A DNA stretch of 64,000 nt from an uncultured Chthonomonas sp. (lineage in GTDB: Bacteria > Armatimonadota > Chthonomonadetes > Chthonomonadales > Chthonomonadaceae), in contig CAIONQ010000105.1 of the NCBI GenBank assembly GCA_903859705.1, positions 1-64,000 of the forward strand, read 5' to 3'. A program made the translations under genes and the position numbers. The notes beneath the pieces are model-generated. The model saw only the letters and a program-made list of their open reading frames with translations, did no database searches and was not told where the DNA came from. The first letter of the stretch is position 1. Each line of letters opens with the position of its first letter. Below, one piece after another: positions 7,418-15,602 of the stretch.

Positions 7418-10400
7418 TTGGCTCTTAACTGGAATAAACGTGCCCTGCTTGGCCTGGCGGCAGCAGCAGTGTTGCTGCCCTTTACCGGGGCAGCCGCGCA
7501 GGCACAGGCGGCTTACAAGAATATTGTAAACCAGAAGTTTCGCACGGTGGGCAACGGTCCGCAATCTGGAATGATTGTGGATGTTGCCGACAATGCTGCG
7601 GCTTCTACTGTTGAGAAGGCGATATCTACGGCATATGCATCCGTACGGGCAAGCCGCGACAGCGTTGTGCTGCGCGAGATGGCTCAGATGCGGAAAAACG
7701 GGGAGATTAAGCCCGGGCGTCAGGCTGATTTTGTAGATACGGCCATTGTGCGGCGCGGGGGCAAACTTGCCTTGCGCTCTGCGGGCATCACACGCTCAGC
7801 AGGTTCTCTCACATTTACCATCCCCACCGATGGCAGTGCGGGGGCGTGGAGTATTGCCAAGGGCCAGCAGCTGACTGCTCTTGTAAATGCGCTCAATACC
7901 GAGCTAACTTCAACACTTGGTATACCGGCATGGAGTGGCAATGTTAAGCTGCTGAACAAAGACCCGTATTTGGGCACCGTAAATGAGATACTTGGGGCCC
8001 TGTTTGTACTCGACCCCGGAACCAGCACATACCAGATATGGCTGCCAGCATTTACGGATGCGCAATCGGAGTTTCTTGCTGTAGCTCAGTGTATGGCACA
8101 GGCCTGGCATGGCCCTGCAATGATTGGTTACGATGCATGGGAAAAGGGGATGGCTCGCGCCGTTGCCGTTGTGGCAGCGCAGGATCTGCAGACATACCCG
8201 GGAGTAGGCACCAGCATCGACCCAGCAAACGGATTTTACTATACTCCAGATTACGATATTTTGAACCAGCCAGCGCTTGGCAATAATACATTTACGCCTG
8301 CAACCAAGGGGGCGCAAACCGGGCCAACAACCAACCCTACACAGTATGGCGGCATGATTATTCCGCGCTTACAGATGTCTGGCTCGGCATGGCTCAAGTG
8401 CTATATCGAAAATCCGTCGTTCTTCCAATCGTTTAACAATGCATACTACGCTGCGTTTGCCCTGGATAGCACGATTGCTAACGATGTGAACCGACTGCGT
8501 AACCTGGCAGCTGCGGCCCTACCCAACGTTGAGGGGCAGCCATTTAATACATGGTTTGAGCAGCAGTACGTACTGGATACCAGCGTAACTGTTGGCAGCA
8601 AGCTTTATGCTCACACGGCGGCAACATTTCCAGATGCCACCAGCTCGGCCGGTGCCGCTGTTTTCCTCATCTATTACACCACTACCTCAACTGGTGATGA
8701 GATAGATTTGAACGGTATTTCACAGGTAGTTTACTGGGATTACACGTTTACGAACAGGCTGGCTTTGCCATCCTTCGAATCGGTTGCCATTGCTGATGGC
8801 TTCGGCACCGTAGCGCCGTACTTCCAGGGTATTGGCGGTAACCCGGTGGATCAGATGCGGGTTGCGATGGACTTTCCGGTAAACAGAGATTATGTTCGCG
8901 TTTACTTCCCAACTGGGCTAACGGGAACAATCGCTACGCCAACAACCTTCTCTGGGGTTGTAACGGGCCAGGACAGTGGTGCTTTGGCCGTAACCTTTAA
9001 CAGTGGCGGCAGCATCAACACCATCAACGCAACGGTTGCTCAGGGAGCTTTTTCCGGCACAGGAACCATTGGTACCGGGTTTAGCCGAACCAAGCTGGTG
9101 CTATCGCTTGCGGGTACTCCAACGGTAACTGTATTCCGCAATCAGTATGTGCGTGGCGGCGATATTGCACCAATCCTTCAGATTGCAGCGCTTGGAAACA
9201 CCACCACCTTGCAACACAGCTTTCTGAACGGTGTTCAGATGGTATCGTTGCCATTGCGGCCAATTGGTGGAGACCTTGCGACAGCGCTTGGAGCAAACCC
9301 GAATACGGCCCTTATGGCGCAGTTTCGGCAGGATAATACAATCGGCAGCGATCAATATCTGCGTTACCCACAGCTGCCAGCCTACCAGCCCGGATATGGA
9401 TTTTGGACCAACTTCCCGGCAATTACAAACAATGCAGCCGGCATTGTTGGGGTACCATCCGACCCGGTATCAACGCCCAACGTAAGCGTTGGGCTGCAGT
9501 TCGGCTGGAATCAGATTGGCCCTGCATACAGCACCAATGTAAACATCACCTCGGATATTCAGTTTCAGTACCTGGGTGGCAGCGCAGTAGGTTATGCAGA
9601 TGCTGTATCTAACGGTTGGATTGCGGCGGGTATCCTTGGCTACACGCCACTTACGGGGTATGAAGACGTAACCAACCCGGTGGATGTAACGGTGTTCCCT
9701 ACGAACATGATGCAGGCGTGGCAGGGCTATTGGATACGTGTGATTGTTCCGGAAGGCGTTACAATGACCTTCCTTTCTCCCTCCAGCCGGGCAGCACAGG
9801 TACAACGATCTGCGGCACGCCGATCAACCACCAATGTGAAAACGGGAGACTGGCGAATACCTGTACTTATTAGCGATAACGCCGGGCACGCATCGGCAGC
9901 GGCCATCGGGCAATCTCGTGGGGCTTCTGATAGCTACCGTTCGGCCTACGATGTTGCAAGCCCACCCGTGGCACCTGGTGTATCCAGCATGCTTCAGCTC
10001 CGCTTGCCCGCCAAGCAAGGCGACCCCATTAATAAGGGCGCCCCCGGCGACTTGATGGCGGATATCCGGCCGATATCTTCAGACGGAAAAGCTTCCTGGG
10101 ACCTGGCTGCAACTCTCACGGGCACGCGGGGCAGTTACACCCTTACATGGGGTGCAACGGCGCTGCTTCCGCGCGGATCAAAGCTGACTGTTACAGACAA
10201 GACAACAGGATCCAGGGCTACTATGAACAGCTCGTCTGCATATACATTCACCACTGCTGCCGGGGAGACTTCGCGCATATTCCACGTAGAGCTTACGCCC
10301 AGATCTGTTGGCCGCCTGCATGTTACTAACGTTCGGGCAGATCTTGGCAGCAGGGGATCGCTTCGATCAACAGGCAATGGCACGATGACCGTTTCTTATG

Positions 10401-10633
10401 ATCTCTCTGGCACTGCACAGACCACCGCCACGTTGAGCCTCAACGGGCGTGTTATTCGGCATCTTGCATCGGCAGGGCGTGCTGCTACGGCAGGCACTAA
10501 CCAGCTGTTATGGGATTTGAAGGATGATGCGGGCCGCAGCGTGGGCACCGGCACTTACATGCTGCAGGTTTTGGCTGCTGGCGATAACGGTGAGCAGACC
10601 CGCGCCATACTGCCGATCACGATTGTACGATGA
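7418..10633 (+). CDS. large secreted protein with FlgD-like C-terminal domain
   Basis: 1071 residues. TTG start at 7418 preceded by AGGAGGG (7404-7410, 7-nt spacer). A signal peptide (NWNKRALLGLAAAAVLLPF...AQAQA) suggests cleavage by signal peptidase I. The middle, about residues 40-780, is rich in Asn, Thr, Gly and aromatics and contains no domain I recognise. The last ~110 residues resemble the FlgD Ig-like or secretion-tail fold: a TTATLSLNGRVIRHL strand pattern, then LLWDLKDDAGRSVGTGTY and a closing VLAAGDNGEQ segment. In other phyla such tails serve as sorting or structural domains of exported proteins. It overlaps the next lipoprotein gene by 4 nt (ATGA), so the two are translationally coupled. 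Role unknown; an envelope or extracellular protein is likely. Confidence 0.75.
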   Translation: MALNWNKRALLGLAAAAVLLPFTGAAAQAQAAYKNIVNQKFRTVGNGPQSGMIVDVADNAAASTVEKAISTAYASVRASRDSVVLREMAQMRKNGEIKPGRQADFVDTAIVRRGGKLALRSAGITRSAGSLTFTIPTDGSAGAWSIAKGQQLTALVNALNTELTSTLGIPAWSGNVKLLNKDPYLGTVNEILGALFVLDPGTSTYQIWLPAFTDAQSEFLAVAQCMAQAWHGPAMIGYDAWEKGMARAVAVVAAQDLQTYPGVGTSIDPANGFYYTPDYDILNQPALGNNTFTPATKGAQTGPTTNPTQYGGMIIPRLQMSGSAWLKCYIENPSFFQSFNNAYYAAFALDSTIANDVNRLRNLAAAALPNVEGQPFNTWFEQQYVLDTSVTVGSKLYAHTAATFPDATSSAGAAVFLIYYTTTSTGDEIDLNGISQVVYWDYTFTNRLALPSFESVAIADGFGTVAPYFQGIGGNPVDQMRVAMDFPVNRDYVRVYFPTGLTGTIATPTTFSGVVTGQDSGALAVTFNSGGSINTINATVAQGAFSGTGTIGTGFSRTKLVLSLAGTPTVTVFRNQYVRGGDIAPILQIAALGNTTTLQHSFLNGVQMVSLPLRPIGGDLATALGANPNTALMAQFRQDNTIGSDQYLRYPQLPAYQPGYGFWTNFPAITNNAAGIVGVPSDPVSTPNVSVGLQFGWNQIGPAYSTNVNITSDIQFQYLGGSAVGYADAVSNGWIAAGILGYTPLTGYEDVTNPVDVTVFPTNMMQAWQGYWIRVIVPEGVTMTFLSPSSRAAQVQRSAARRSTTNVKTGDWRIPVLISDNAGHASAAAIGQSRGASDSYRSAYDVASPPVAPGVSSMLQLRLPAKQGDPINKGAPGDLMADIRPISSDGKASWDLAATLTGTRGSYTLTWGATALLPRGSKLTVTDKTTGSRATMNSSSAYTFTTAAGETSRIFHVELTPRSVGRLHVTNVRADLGSRGSLRSTGNGTMTVSYDLSGTAQTTATLSLNGRVIRHLASAGRAATAGTNQLLWDLKDDAGRSVGTGTYMLQVLAAGDNGEQTRAILPITIVR

Positions 10634-11583
10634 TGGAGAAAACCGGCCCAATGGAAGGCACAACAAACCTTAAGATATCTCGCAAGCGCCTGATGGCGCT
10701 GGCTGCCGGTACCGCAATTGCCCTGATGGCGGGCTGTGGTGGCGGCGGCGGTGGTGGCGGCGGCAATAACGGCACCGGTGTTACGGTTATTGGCAGCATC
10801 AAAGATGCCACAACTTACTCCTCGCCGGCCAATGCTGCTATCAGCTTTGGTGGTGTAAACGTTAAGGCAGCGGCAGATGGCACGTTTAGCGCCACTGTTC
10901 CTGTTTCGGCGAAATCTGCCACGGTAAGCGGCACGGGGGAAGTATCGCGGACAATTGCCGTATCCCTCAAATCGAACCAGGTTAACAACCTCGGCGCCAT
11001 CTTTCTGGCACCCACGGGTTCAGATTACTCTGCAAATGCCAGTGGACGCGTTGTAACCAGCGTAAAGGGCGCTATTCAGCCTGTAGGCAATGCCACGGTG
11101 ACTATTGGCAATGTTACCGGGCAATCGCTTGCAGATGGAACATTCAGCCTTACCGGCTTGCCTGTTGGGCTTGGATCGGTGAATGGGCTATATGGTAAGA
11201 TATCTGCCTCCGGTTTTGAAGATAAGCTGATATCTGCCGATACACTTGCATTTGCGCTGGTTTCTGGCGCGAACAACCTGGGAGATCTGCTGATTGCACA
11301 GCCATCTGGCAGCACACCATTGCCGCCGTATACCATAACCGGTAACATTACGGTTGCTGGCAAAGCGCAGGCAGGAGTGGCGGTACAGATAGCGGTGCAG
11401 GGGGCAGGCACAGGGCTGGGACAAACGGTTACCGATGCCAGCGGCAATTACTACTTCTGGGTGGCACCCGCGGCATACACTGTGCAGGCAACAGATAATG
11501 CTGGCACCACAATGTCTGAATCGGTTACGCTTGGTTCGCTTTCTACCCCGGTTAGTGCGGCAACCATGAACCTTGTGCCATAG
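10630..11583 (+). CDS. poly-Gly lipoprotein with carboxypeptidase-regulatory-like repeats
   Basis: 317 residues from an ATG that overlaps the preceding stop (ATGA). The N-terminus KISRKRLMALAAGTAIALMAGC is a lipoprotein signal with lipobox LMAGC, followed by nine glycines, closely like the first lipoprotein of this operon. The rest is three tandem beta-sandwich repeats, recognisable from VIGSIKDAT...ADGTFSATVPV, GNATVTIGN...ADGTFSLTGLP and YTITGNITVAGKAQAGVAV...DASGNYYFWVAPA. Such domains are usually structural or ligand-presenting, not enzymatic. The operon ends at a strong bidirectional hairpin 25 nt downstream. Confidence 0.75.
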   Translation: MMEKTGPMEGTTNLKISRKRLMALAAGTAIALMAGCGGGGGGGGGNNGTGVTVIGSIKDATTYSSPANAAISFGGVNVKAAADGTFSATVPVSAKSATVSGTGEVSRTIAVSLKSNQVNNLGAIFLAPTGSDYSANASGRVVTSVKGAIQPVGNATVTIGNVTGQSLADGTFSLTGLPVGLGSVNGLYGKISASGFEDKLISADTLAFALVSGANNLGDLLIAQPSGSTPLPPYTITGNITVAGKAQAGVAVQIAVQGAGTGLGQTVTDASGNYYFWVAPAAYTVQATDNAGTTMSESVTLGSLSTPVSAATMNLVP

Positions 11584-11607
11584 TTCGTCGCTACTCATTA
11601 CAAAAAC

Positions 11608-11644
11608 AAACGAGGACGGCGCTGTACTGCGCCGTCCTCGTTTT
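11608..11644. terminator. bidirectional intrinsic terminator between the surface-protein operon and rluD
   Basis: Perfect 15-bp inverted repeat: AAACGAGGACGGCGC at 11608-11622 and its complement at 11629-11643 around a 6-nt loop. It is followed by T-rich sequence on both strands (TTTT on plus, TTTGTTTTTG on minus) and sits between two converging genes. Confidence 0.9.
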
Positions 11645-11656
11645 ACATCGTGGCCA

Positions 11657-12763
11657 TTATTCTACTGCGTGTAGTTCTTCTAAAAGTGAGATTAGCTTTT
11701 GCATTCGCCTTGCTGGTGGAACAGTAAACGCAAGGCGTTCACCCGTTGTGGGGTGATCGAAAGACAGGTGGTAGGCTTGCAGAGCCTGCCCATTGAGGCC
11801 ATCTATAGCCGATTGCAGCAGCTGAACCTGTGTGGGGGTTAATCCCTCCATGCGCACTGGCAATCGTCTGATGCCGCCATAGGTTGTATCGCCAACAATA
11901 GGGTGGTGGATGTATGCACTGTGAACGCGAATTTGATGGGTGCGGCCGGTTAGCAGTTTGCATTCCAACATAGAGAGGGTGCCCCACCAGCTGTTTTGCA
12001 CGGTGAAGATGGTCGTGGCGGTTCTGGCAGTGTATCGTGGGTCGGTGACTACCGCCATTTTCTTCCGATCGGTTGGGTGCCTGCCAATAGGTGCATTCAC
12101 TTCTGCCTGGTGAAAGGTTGGCTGGCCCCATATGAGCGAAATGTAACGGCGCTCTGCAGTTTTTGCCTGGATCTGGCTTTGCAGCGACTGGTGTGCCTGA
12201 TCGGTTTTTGCTACCACAATCAGGCCACCTGTGTCTTTATCCAGGCGATGAACGATACCTGGTCGCATTACGCCGCCAATGCCAGAAAGGGTGCTGCAGT
12301 GGGCAAGAACGGCATTAACGAGCGTGCCATTGGGCGTGCCGGGCGCAGGGTGAACTACCATGCCTCTGGGTTTGTTGATTACGATAAGTGATGAGTCTTC
12401 ATAAACCACATCGAGGGCTATTTTTTCGGGCAGGGCACGCGATGGAGTGGCATCTGGAACCGATATCTCAATTTTATCGCCTGTGCGCAGCTTGTAGGCA
12501 GGTTTTGAGGCATGCCCATTAACGAGAATGCCGTGATACGCCGTGGGGGATTCAAGAAGGCGCTGTACTGCAGACCTGGTAAGCTCTGGTCGTTTGCTCA
12601 CTATGAAATGATCGAGGCGTTTTGCAGCGTCTTCAGCAGAAACGACGATAAAGGGATCCTGGTACACGGCATCGGGCACAGGTTCATTGGGATCACAAGT
12701 GTCCTCATCATCGAGAATAATCTCTTCTGAGTTGGAATCACTTACTTCATCGGAGTTTTGCAT
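11657..12763 (-). CDS. rluD: 23S rRNA pseudouridine synthase, RluD family
   Basis: 368 residues. An acidic, low-complexity extension of about 40 residues precedes an S4 RNA-binding domain (about 45-100: AKRLDHFIVSKRPELTRSAVQRLL). The RluA/RluD catalytic domain follows with signature HRLDKDTGG at 172-180, its Asp175 being the catalytic nucleophile. TGRTHQIRVH and the closing LSFDHPTTGERLAFTVP are also typical. The family converts uridines 1911, 1915 and 1917 of helix 69 in 23S rRNA to pseudouridine; RluA/RluC-type specificity cannot be excluded by eye. It lies just downstream of three tRNA genes on the same strand. Confidence 0.88.
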   Translation of the reverse strand: MQNSDEVSDSNSEEIILDDEDTCDPNEPVPDAVYQDPFIVVSAEDAAKRLDHFIVSKRPELTRSAVQRLLESPTAYHGILVNGHASKPAYKLRTGDKIEISVPDATPSRALPEKIALDVVYEDSSLIVINKPRGMVVHPAPGTPNGTLVNAVLAHCSTLSGIGGVMRPGIVHRLDKDTGGLIVVAKTDQAHQSLQSQIQAKTAERRYISLIWGQPTFHQAEVNAPIGRHPTDRKKMAVVTDPRYTARTATTIFTVQNSWWGTLSMLECKLLTGRTHQIRVHSAYIHHPIVGDTTYGGIRRLPVRMEGLTPTQVQLLQSAIDGLNGQALQAYHLSFDHPTTGERLAFTVPPARRMQKLISLLEELHAVE

Positions 12764-12838
12764 AGGTGTGCCCTAATATAGAAACGGCCATCCGGTGCGC
12801 GGATGGCCAGCAGAAAACCTATAATTTGAATACGTGGA

Positions 12839-12925
12839 CGGAGAGAGTGGGATTCGAACCCACGGTGACCTTTCAGCCACACGGCTTTTCGAGAGCCGCA
12901 CCATCGACCACTCGGACATCTCTCC
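12839..12925 (-). tRNA. tRNA-Ser (anticodon CGA)
   Basis: 87-nt cloverleaf on the minus strand. The acceptor stem GGAGAGA pairs with TCTCTCC and the discriminator is G. The anticodon stem CGGCT/AGCCG frames the loop CTCGAAA, giving anticodon CGA for UCG codons. The long variable arm (TGTGGCTGAAAGGTCACC) is the serine hallmark, and the T-loop GTTCGAATC is canonical. The 3' CCA is not encoded. Confidence 0.95.
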
Positions 12926-12965
12926 GCGAGGCGGGCTTCCACCGAAAGGCGGCACCCTGCCTGGA

Positions 12966-13038
12966 TACCCTCGGAGGGAATCGAACCCCCGACGCCCTCC
13001 TTAGGACGGAGGCGCTCTATCCACTGAGCTACGAAGGC
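12966..13038 (-). tRNA. tRNA-Arg (anticodon CCT)
   Basis: 73-nt cloverleaf. Acceptor GCCTTCG pairs with CGAGGGT with two G-U pairs, discriminator A. The anticodon arm CCTCC-GTCCTAA-GGAGG gives CCT, reading AGG. D-arm AGCTCAGTGGATAGAGC and T-loop GTTCGATTC are canonical; CCA is not encoded. Confidence 0.94.
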
Positions 13039-13118
13039 TTGAACCCCAACCTCACAGACCCGGCACAGCTATTGGGATAGGAGTAAGGGACACGAGAGGG
13101 GTGGGCACACCAGGAAAA

Positions 13119-13191
13119 TACGCTCGAAGGGACTTGAACCCCCGGCCTACAGGTCCGCAACCTGTCGCTCTATCCACTGAGCTACGAGCGC
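13119..13191 (-). tRNA. tRNA-Arg (anticodon GCG)
   Basis: 73-nt cloverleaf. Acceptor GCGCTCG pairs with CGAGCGT, discriminator A. The anticodon arm ACAGG-TTGCGGA-CCTGT gives GCG. This reads CGC and CGU directly. Most bacteria use a tRNA-Arg with ACG, modified to ICG by TadA. The D- and T-arms are canonical and the 3' CCA is not encoded. It is the first of three tandem tRNA genes on this strand. Confidence 0.93.
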
Positions 13192-13348
13192 TTACGGTTA
13201 ACTCATACATCCGAGAACCACGATATTATACCGGAGATAGGCCCCATCGTCAAGGTAGATACAGCAAATCATTGATCTGTAAAGAGGTGGTACTGGCGAC
13301 GAAGGTGATGCAAACAAGCGACCTGATCGCAAGGAAATCGTGAACATA

Positions 13349-13383
13349 AAAAACAGCCAGATTGACATAAGTCAATCTGGCTG
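13349..13383 (-). terminator. intrinsic terminator of the first prepilin-lipoprotein unit
   Basis: Perfect 13-bp stem: CAGCCAGATTGAC at 13354-13366 pairs with 13371-13383 around a 4-nt loop. Reading the minus strand it is followed by TTTTTT, just downstream of the small lipoprotein gene. Confidence 0.9.
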
Positions 13384-13409
13384 ATTTATTTTAATCTAAC
13401 CGTTGCCAG

Positions 13410-13628
13410 TTACTGAGCGGTTGGAGGCGCAGCAGCTGGGGCGTTGCCGCCACCGCCACCACCTTTGCTCGGGGCTACGCCCGGAGCAGAGAGGGTACCG
13501 GCATTCTTGGGTGCAGAATCGGCTTTAACGTTTCCGTTTTCGTCCGTAGCTTGCTTGTTGCAGCCCACAAGGGACGCACCAGCAAGAACTACACCAAGCA
13601 GCATGGTTAGAGCAACGAGTTTACGCAT
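13410..13628 (-). CDS. small Pro/Gly-rich lipoprotein paired with a prepilin gene
   Basis: 72 residues. A lipoprotein signal, MRKLVALTMLLGVVLAGASLVGC, ends in the lipobox LVGC and is followed by a short mature part rich in Ala, Pro and Gly (SKGGGGGGNAPAAAPPTAQ). No fold or catalytic residue is visible. It lies 24 nt downstream of the prepilin gene 13653-14501 and is followed at once by a terminator, so the two form a two-gene unit. Two similar lipoproteins lie at 14929 and 15363. A role in pseudopilus or envelope assembly is only a guess from position. Confidence 0.75.
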   Translation of the reverse strand: MRKLVALTMLLGVVLAGASLVGCNKQATDENGNVKADSAPKNAGTLSAPGVAPSKGGGGGGNAPAAAPPTAQ

Positions 13629-13652
13629 TGTAGTATTCCCTGTTTTGCGAAA

Positions 13653-14501
13653 CTAGTTGTTGATAGACGGCTGGTAGGCCAGGTAGGAGTTACAACCATG
13701 GCTGGAAGCAGTCGAGTCTACCCACAGGGAAGACGGCAGGCCGTTGGCATCAAGTGCTGCCCACGGGCTGCTTGCACCCGGGTTGATCTGGTACTTTGCG
13801 TGGCCATCTGCATAAGCATAGTTGCTGCCGCGCATGTGCACCCACCAGGTTGTATCGTAGTTGAACGAGTAACCGTACGGCTGGGAGCAGTGTGCACCAC
13901 CATCATCCAGGATGAACATACCTTCCCAACCTGCGGCGGAGATGTTCAGCGGGAATGCGTTTGCGTAGCGGGGCATGGTACCCTTGCCGAGGCCTTCGGA
14001 GAAGACGATCAGCTTAGCGGGTGAGCCGGTGCCGGCCAGTGGCCACTGGTTGAGGTAGCCATTGTACGTGACGGAGTAGGTGTAGTTGCCTGCTGCTGCC
14101 AGAGCCACACCGAAGACATCGCTGCGGCTGCGGGATGCAGACGGGCAGTTCATGATCTGGGTGTTCTTGAGGTACGGCTGCATTGAGTTGGACCAGAACG
14201 CGTTGCGCTGCTCGGAAAAACCGAAGTAGCTGATAGGCGTGGTAACGGATGCGCCGGCCCAGGTGGTACCTGTTCGGAATTCAGAAAGCGGGTAGGACTC
14301 ATCGTAGTCCTGCACGTACTGCAGAGCGCCGAGAATCAACTGCTTCTGGTTGGAGAGGTCGCTGGTTGCGCGAGCCTTCTCACGAGCCTGTGCGAATACA
14401 GGGAACAGGATGGCCGCCAGGATCGCGATAATTGCGATAACGACGAGCAGTTCGATCAGCGTAAAAGCGGAGCGACTCCGCCGTGCTGCTGCTACATTCA
14501 T
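13653..14501 (-). CDS. type II secretion/type IV pilin-like prepilin, DUF1559-type
   Basis: 282 residues. The class III signal [19 protein letters not shown] has the peptidase cleavage region before F-T-L-I-E (mature F, fifth residue E) and a hydrophobic helix to about residue 35, then the [10 protein letters not shown] motif. The C-terminal globular half contains a G-x-H 'prepilin-type processing' motif, YADGHAKY, near residue 230. Such proteins are abundant in Planctomycetota and Armatimonadota; their exact function (pseudopilin, sheath or surface component) is not settled. GGAGG lies just upstream of the ATG. A promoter with an overlapping palindrome is visible about 190 nt upstream, and a small lipoprotein gene follows. 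Confidence 0.88.
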   Translation of the reverse strand: MNVAAARRSRSAFTLIELLVVIAIIAILAAILFPVFAQAREKARATSDLSNQKQLILGALQYVQDYDESYPLSEFRTGTTWAGASVTTPISYFGFSEQRNAFWSNSMQPYLKNTQIMNCPSASRSRSDVFGVALAAAGNYTYSVTYNGYLNQWPLAGTGSPAKLIVFSEGLGKGTMPRYANAFPLNISAAGWEGMFILDDGGAHCSQPYGYSFNYDTTWWVHMRGSNYAYADGHAKYQINPGASSPWAALDANGLPSSLWVDSTASSHGCNSYLAYQPSINN

Positions 14502-14683
14502 GTTTAATCCTCCCAGGATGGTAAGTCAGCATTCTTGAGATATCTGACTTGGATCGAAATGGACACACATGTAGTATGAGACAGGCGCTTTACAATAAAG
14601 CGCATATCGGTTTGCACCGATCACTTGATCGTTCCCTGCATCTGTTATTGATCAGAAGATCGTTAACGGAAATCCAGGATCGA
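14502..14683 (-). promoter_or_regulatory. structured leader of the first prepilin gene
   Basis: The predicted transcript has a leader of about 180 nt. It contains an 8-bp hairpin, GCGCTTTA/TAAAGCGC (14585-14603), and a 6-bp hairpin with a GCAA loop on the minus strand (14606-14621). A third stem, CGATC/GATCG (14618-14631), shares four bases with the second, so those two are mutually exclusive. I do not recognise a known riboswitch class here. Confidence 0.4.
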
Positions 14684-14689
14684 TTTGTA

Positions 14690-14718
14690 AGTGTAGCTTT
14701 ATGATGTACGCGCGTCAA
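14690..14718 (-). promoter_or_regulatory. sigma70-type promoter of the first prepilin gene
   Basis: Reading the minus strand, TTGACG (14718-14713) and TACACT (14695-14690) are separated by 17 nt. This places the start point near 14683. The -35 box is partly covered by the perfect palindrome at 14715-14738. Confidence 0.5.
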
Positions 14719-14738
14719 TCCGCCAATTGGCGGATTGA
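14715..14738. promoter_or_regulatory. 24-bp perfect palindrome overlapping a -35 box (candidate operator)
   Basis: TCAATCCGCC and GGCGGATTGA flank a central AATT... core, so that all 24 bases are self-complementary (half-site centre between 14726 and 14727). It overlaps four bases of the predicted -35 element of the prepilin promoter. Such symmetry is typical of a dimeric repressor or activator site; the regulator is unknown. Confidence 0.5.
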
Positions 14739-14928
14739 AGGGGTCCAGGACCGGAGAGTTTAGCCACCGGATCCCGGGGTGCCATAACACTCTGTTAACA
14801 CAAAGACATTATGTCCGCATACTTGCATCGATGTCAACTTCTTCGCTGACATCCTATGGAATTTGACACATCATCCTTGAATATGTTCCACATTGCTGGA
14901 GCGCATTATGGCTAATAGTGAAATAAAA
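14739..14928. other. gap between the third small lipoprotein gene and the prepilin promoter
   Basis: A/T-rich sequence with no gene. The 3' end of the lipoprotein transcript from 14929 must fall here, but I see no clear hairpin with a T run. Confidence 0.4.
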
Positions 14929-15180
14929 CTACTTCTGGCCGCCCTGGAAGTTTCCAGTTTGAGTGCCTGCGGGCGGCGCTATGGGCTGCGTAGGAGCCGT
15001 TGCACCGCTATCCTTCTTTCCGCCGCCATCCTGGCCAGTGGCAACGCCGCCTGCGCCGCCTGCAGGTATTTCACCTGTTGGCACGGTCTTGGTGGCATCT
15101 TTGTCGCCGCAGCCGGCGAGGCACGGGAGTATGCAGCAGGCTGCTGCCAGCAGAGCGAAGGTGGAAGAGATCTTTTTCAT
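14929..15180 (-). CDS. small Pro/Gly-rich lipoprotein with GTQTGNFQGG tail
   Basis: 83 residues from the ATG at 15180, which is preceded by an AAAGG-type ribosome-binding site; a longer in-frame start at 15300 would have no signal peptide at its N-terminus. The signal MKKISSTFALLAAACCILPC leads to the lipobox LAGC. The mature part is Gly/Pro/Thr-rich and ends with PPAGTQTGNFQGGQK. The same tail, PPGTKTGNYQGGLR, ends the lipoprotein at 15363, so these are paralogues. It has no adjacent prepilin on its own transcript and stands between the two prepilin units. Function unknown. Confidence 0.68.
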   Translation of the reverse strand: MKKISSTFALLAAACCILPCLAGCGDKDATKTVPTGEIPAGGAGGVATGQDGGGKKDSGATAPTQPIAPPAGTQTGNFQGGQK

Positions 15181-15362
15181 TGAAGGTCTACCTTTCGGTA
15201 ACAGAAGATTGGAATAAGGGCTTCCTCTAGGAGAAGTAAATCTCCCGGGAACGTTCTGAGGACAATACCCTAAAATGAGGGCTGTGCCTATGTTCAACAA
15301 GGCGCCCCTCGGCCATATATAATTATGGCCGAGGGGCGCCCGGATTACTGGCTTCTATCAGG
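15181..15362. other. gap between small lipoprotein genes, mainly a terminator hairpin
   Basis: Besides the long hairpin at 15301-15340, this stretch should carry the promoter for the lipoprotein at 14929. The minus strand reads TTGAAC near 15295, but no well-spaced -10 box is convincing. Confidence 0.35.
15301..15340 (-). terminator. long hairpin downstream of the second prepilin-lipoprotein unit
   Basis: Perfect 17-bp stem: GGCGCCCCTCGGCCATA at 15301-15317 pairs with 15324-15340 around a TATAAT loop. It lies 22 nt beyond the lipoprotein stop. The T-tract on the minus strand is weak (TTGTTG), so termination may be partial or the hairpin may stabilise the mRNA end. Confidence 0.7.
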
Positions 15363-15602
15363 TTAGCGCAAGCCACCCTGGTAGTTGCCTGTTTTGGTTC
15401 CCGGCGGAGCCGGAAATGCCTCTGTTGGGGCTACCCCCTTTGGGACAGTTCCACCAGCAGGTACGGCTGTTTTGACAGGCTGTGTGCTAGTAAACTCCAC
15501 TTTAGAAGGTTCCGGAGCGCTGGCGGGTGCATGGCAACCGCACAGAGTACCTGCGGCAATCACCAACAGCGCCACGAACCGGGTGGTTCTATGCCGATCC
15601 AT
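15363..15602 (-). CDS. small Pro/Gly-rich lipoprotein coupled to a prepilin gene
   Basis: 79 residues from the ATG at 15602, which overlaps the prepilin stop as TAATG; this overlap decides the start. The signal [23 protein letters not shown] has lipobox LCGC. The mature part is Pro/Ala/Thr-rich and ends PPGTKTGNYQGGLR, matching the tail of the lipoprotein at 14929. The 1-nt overlap implies co-translation with the prepilin, which argues for a shared function in the same envelope structure. No known domain. Confidence 0.75.
   Translation of the reverse strand: MDRHRTTRFVALLVIAAGTLCGCHAPASAPEPSKVEFTSTQPVKTAVPAGGTVPKGVAPTEAFPAPPGTKTGNYQGGLR

Noticed and set aside
12766-13343. Plus-strand open frames over the tRNA genes (with RDLNPRPTGP-like peptides)
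   Set aside because: These are the familiar false frames read antisense through tRNA genes; three complete cloverleaves on the minus strand explain the sequence.
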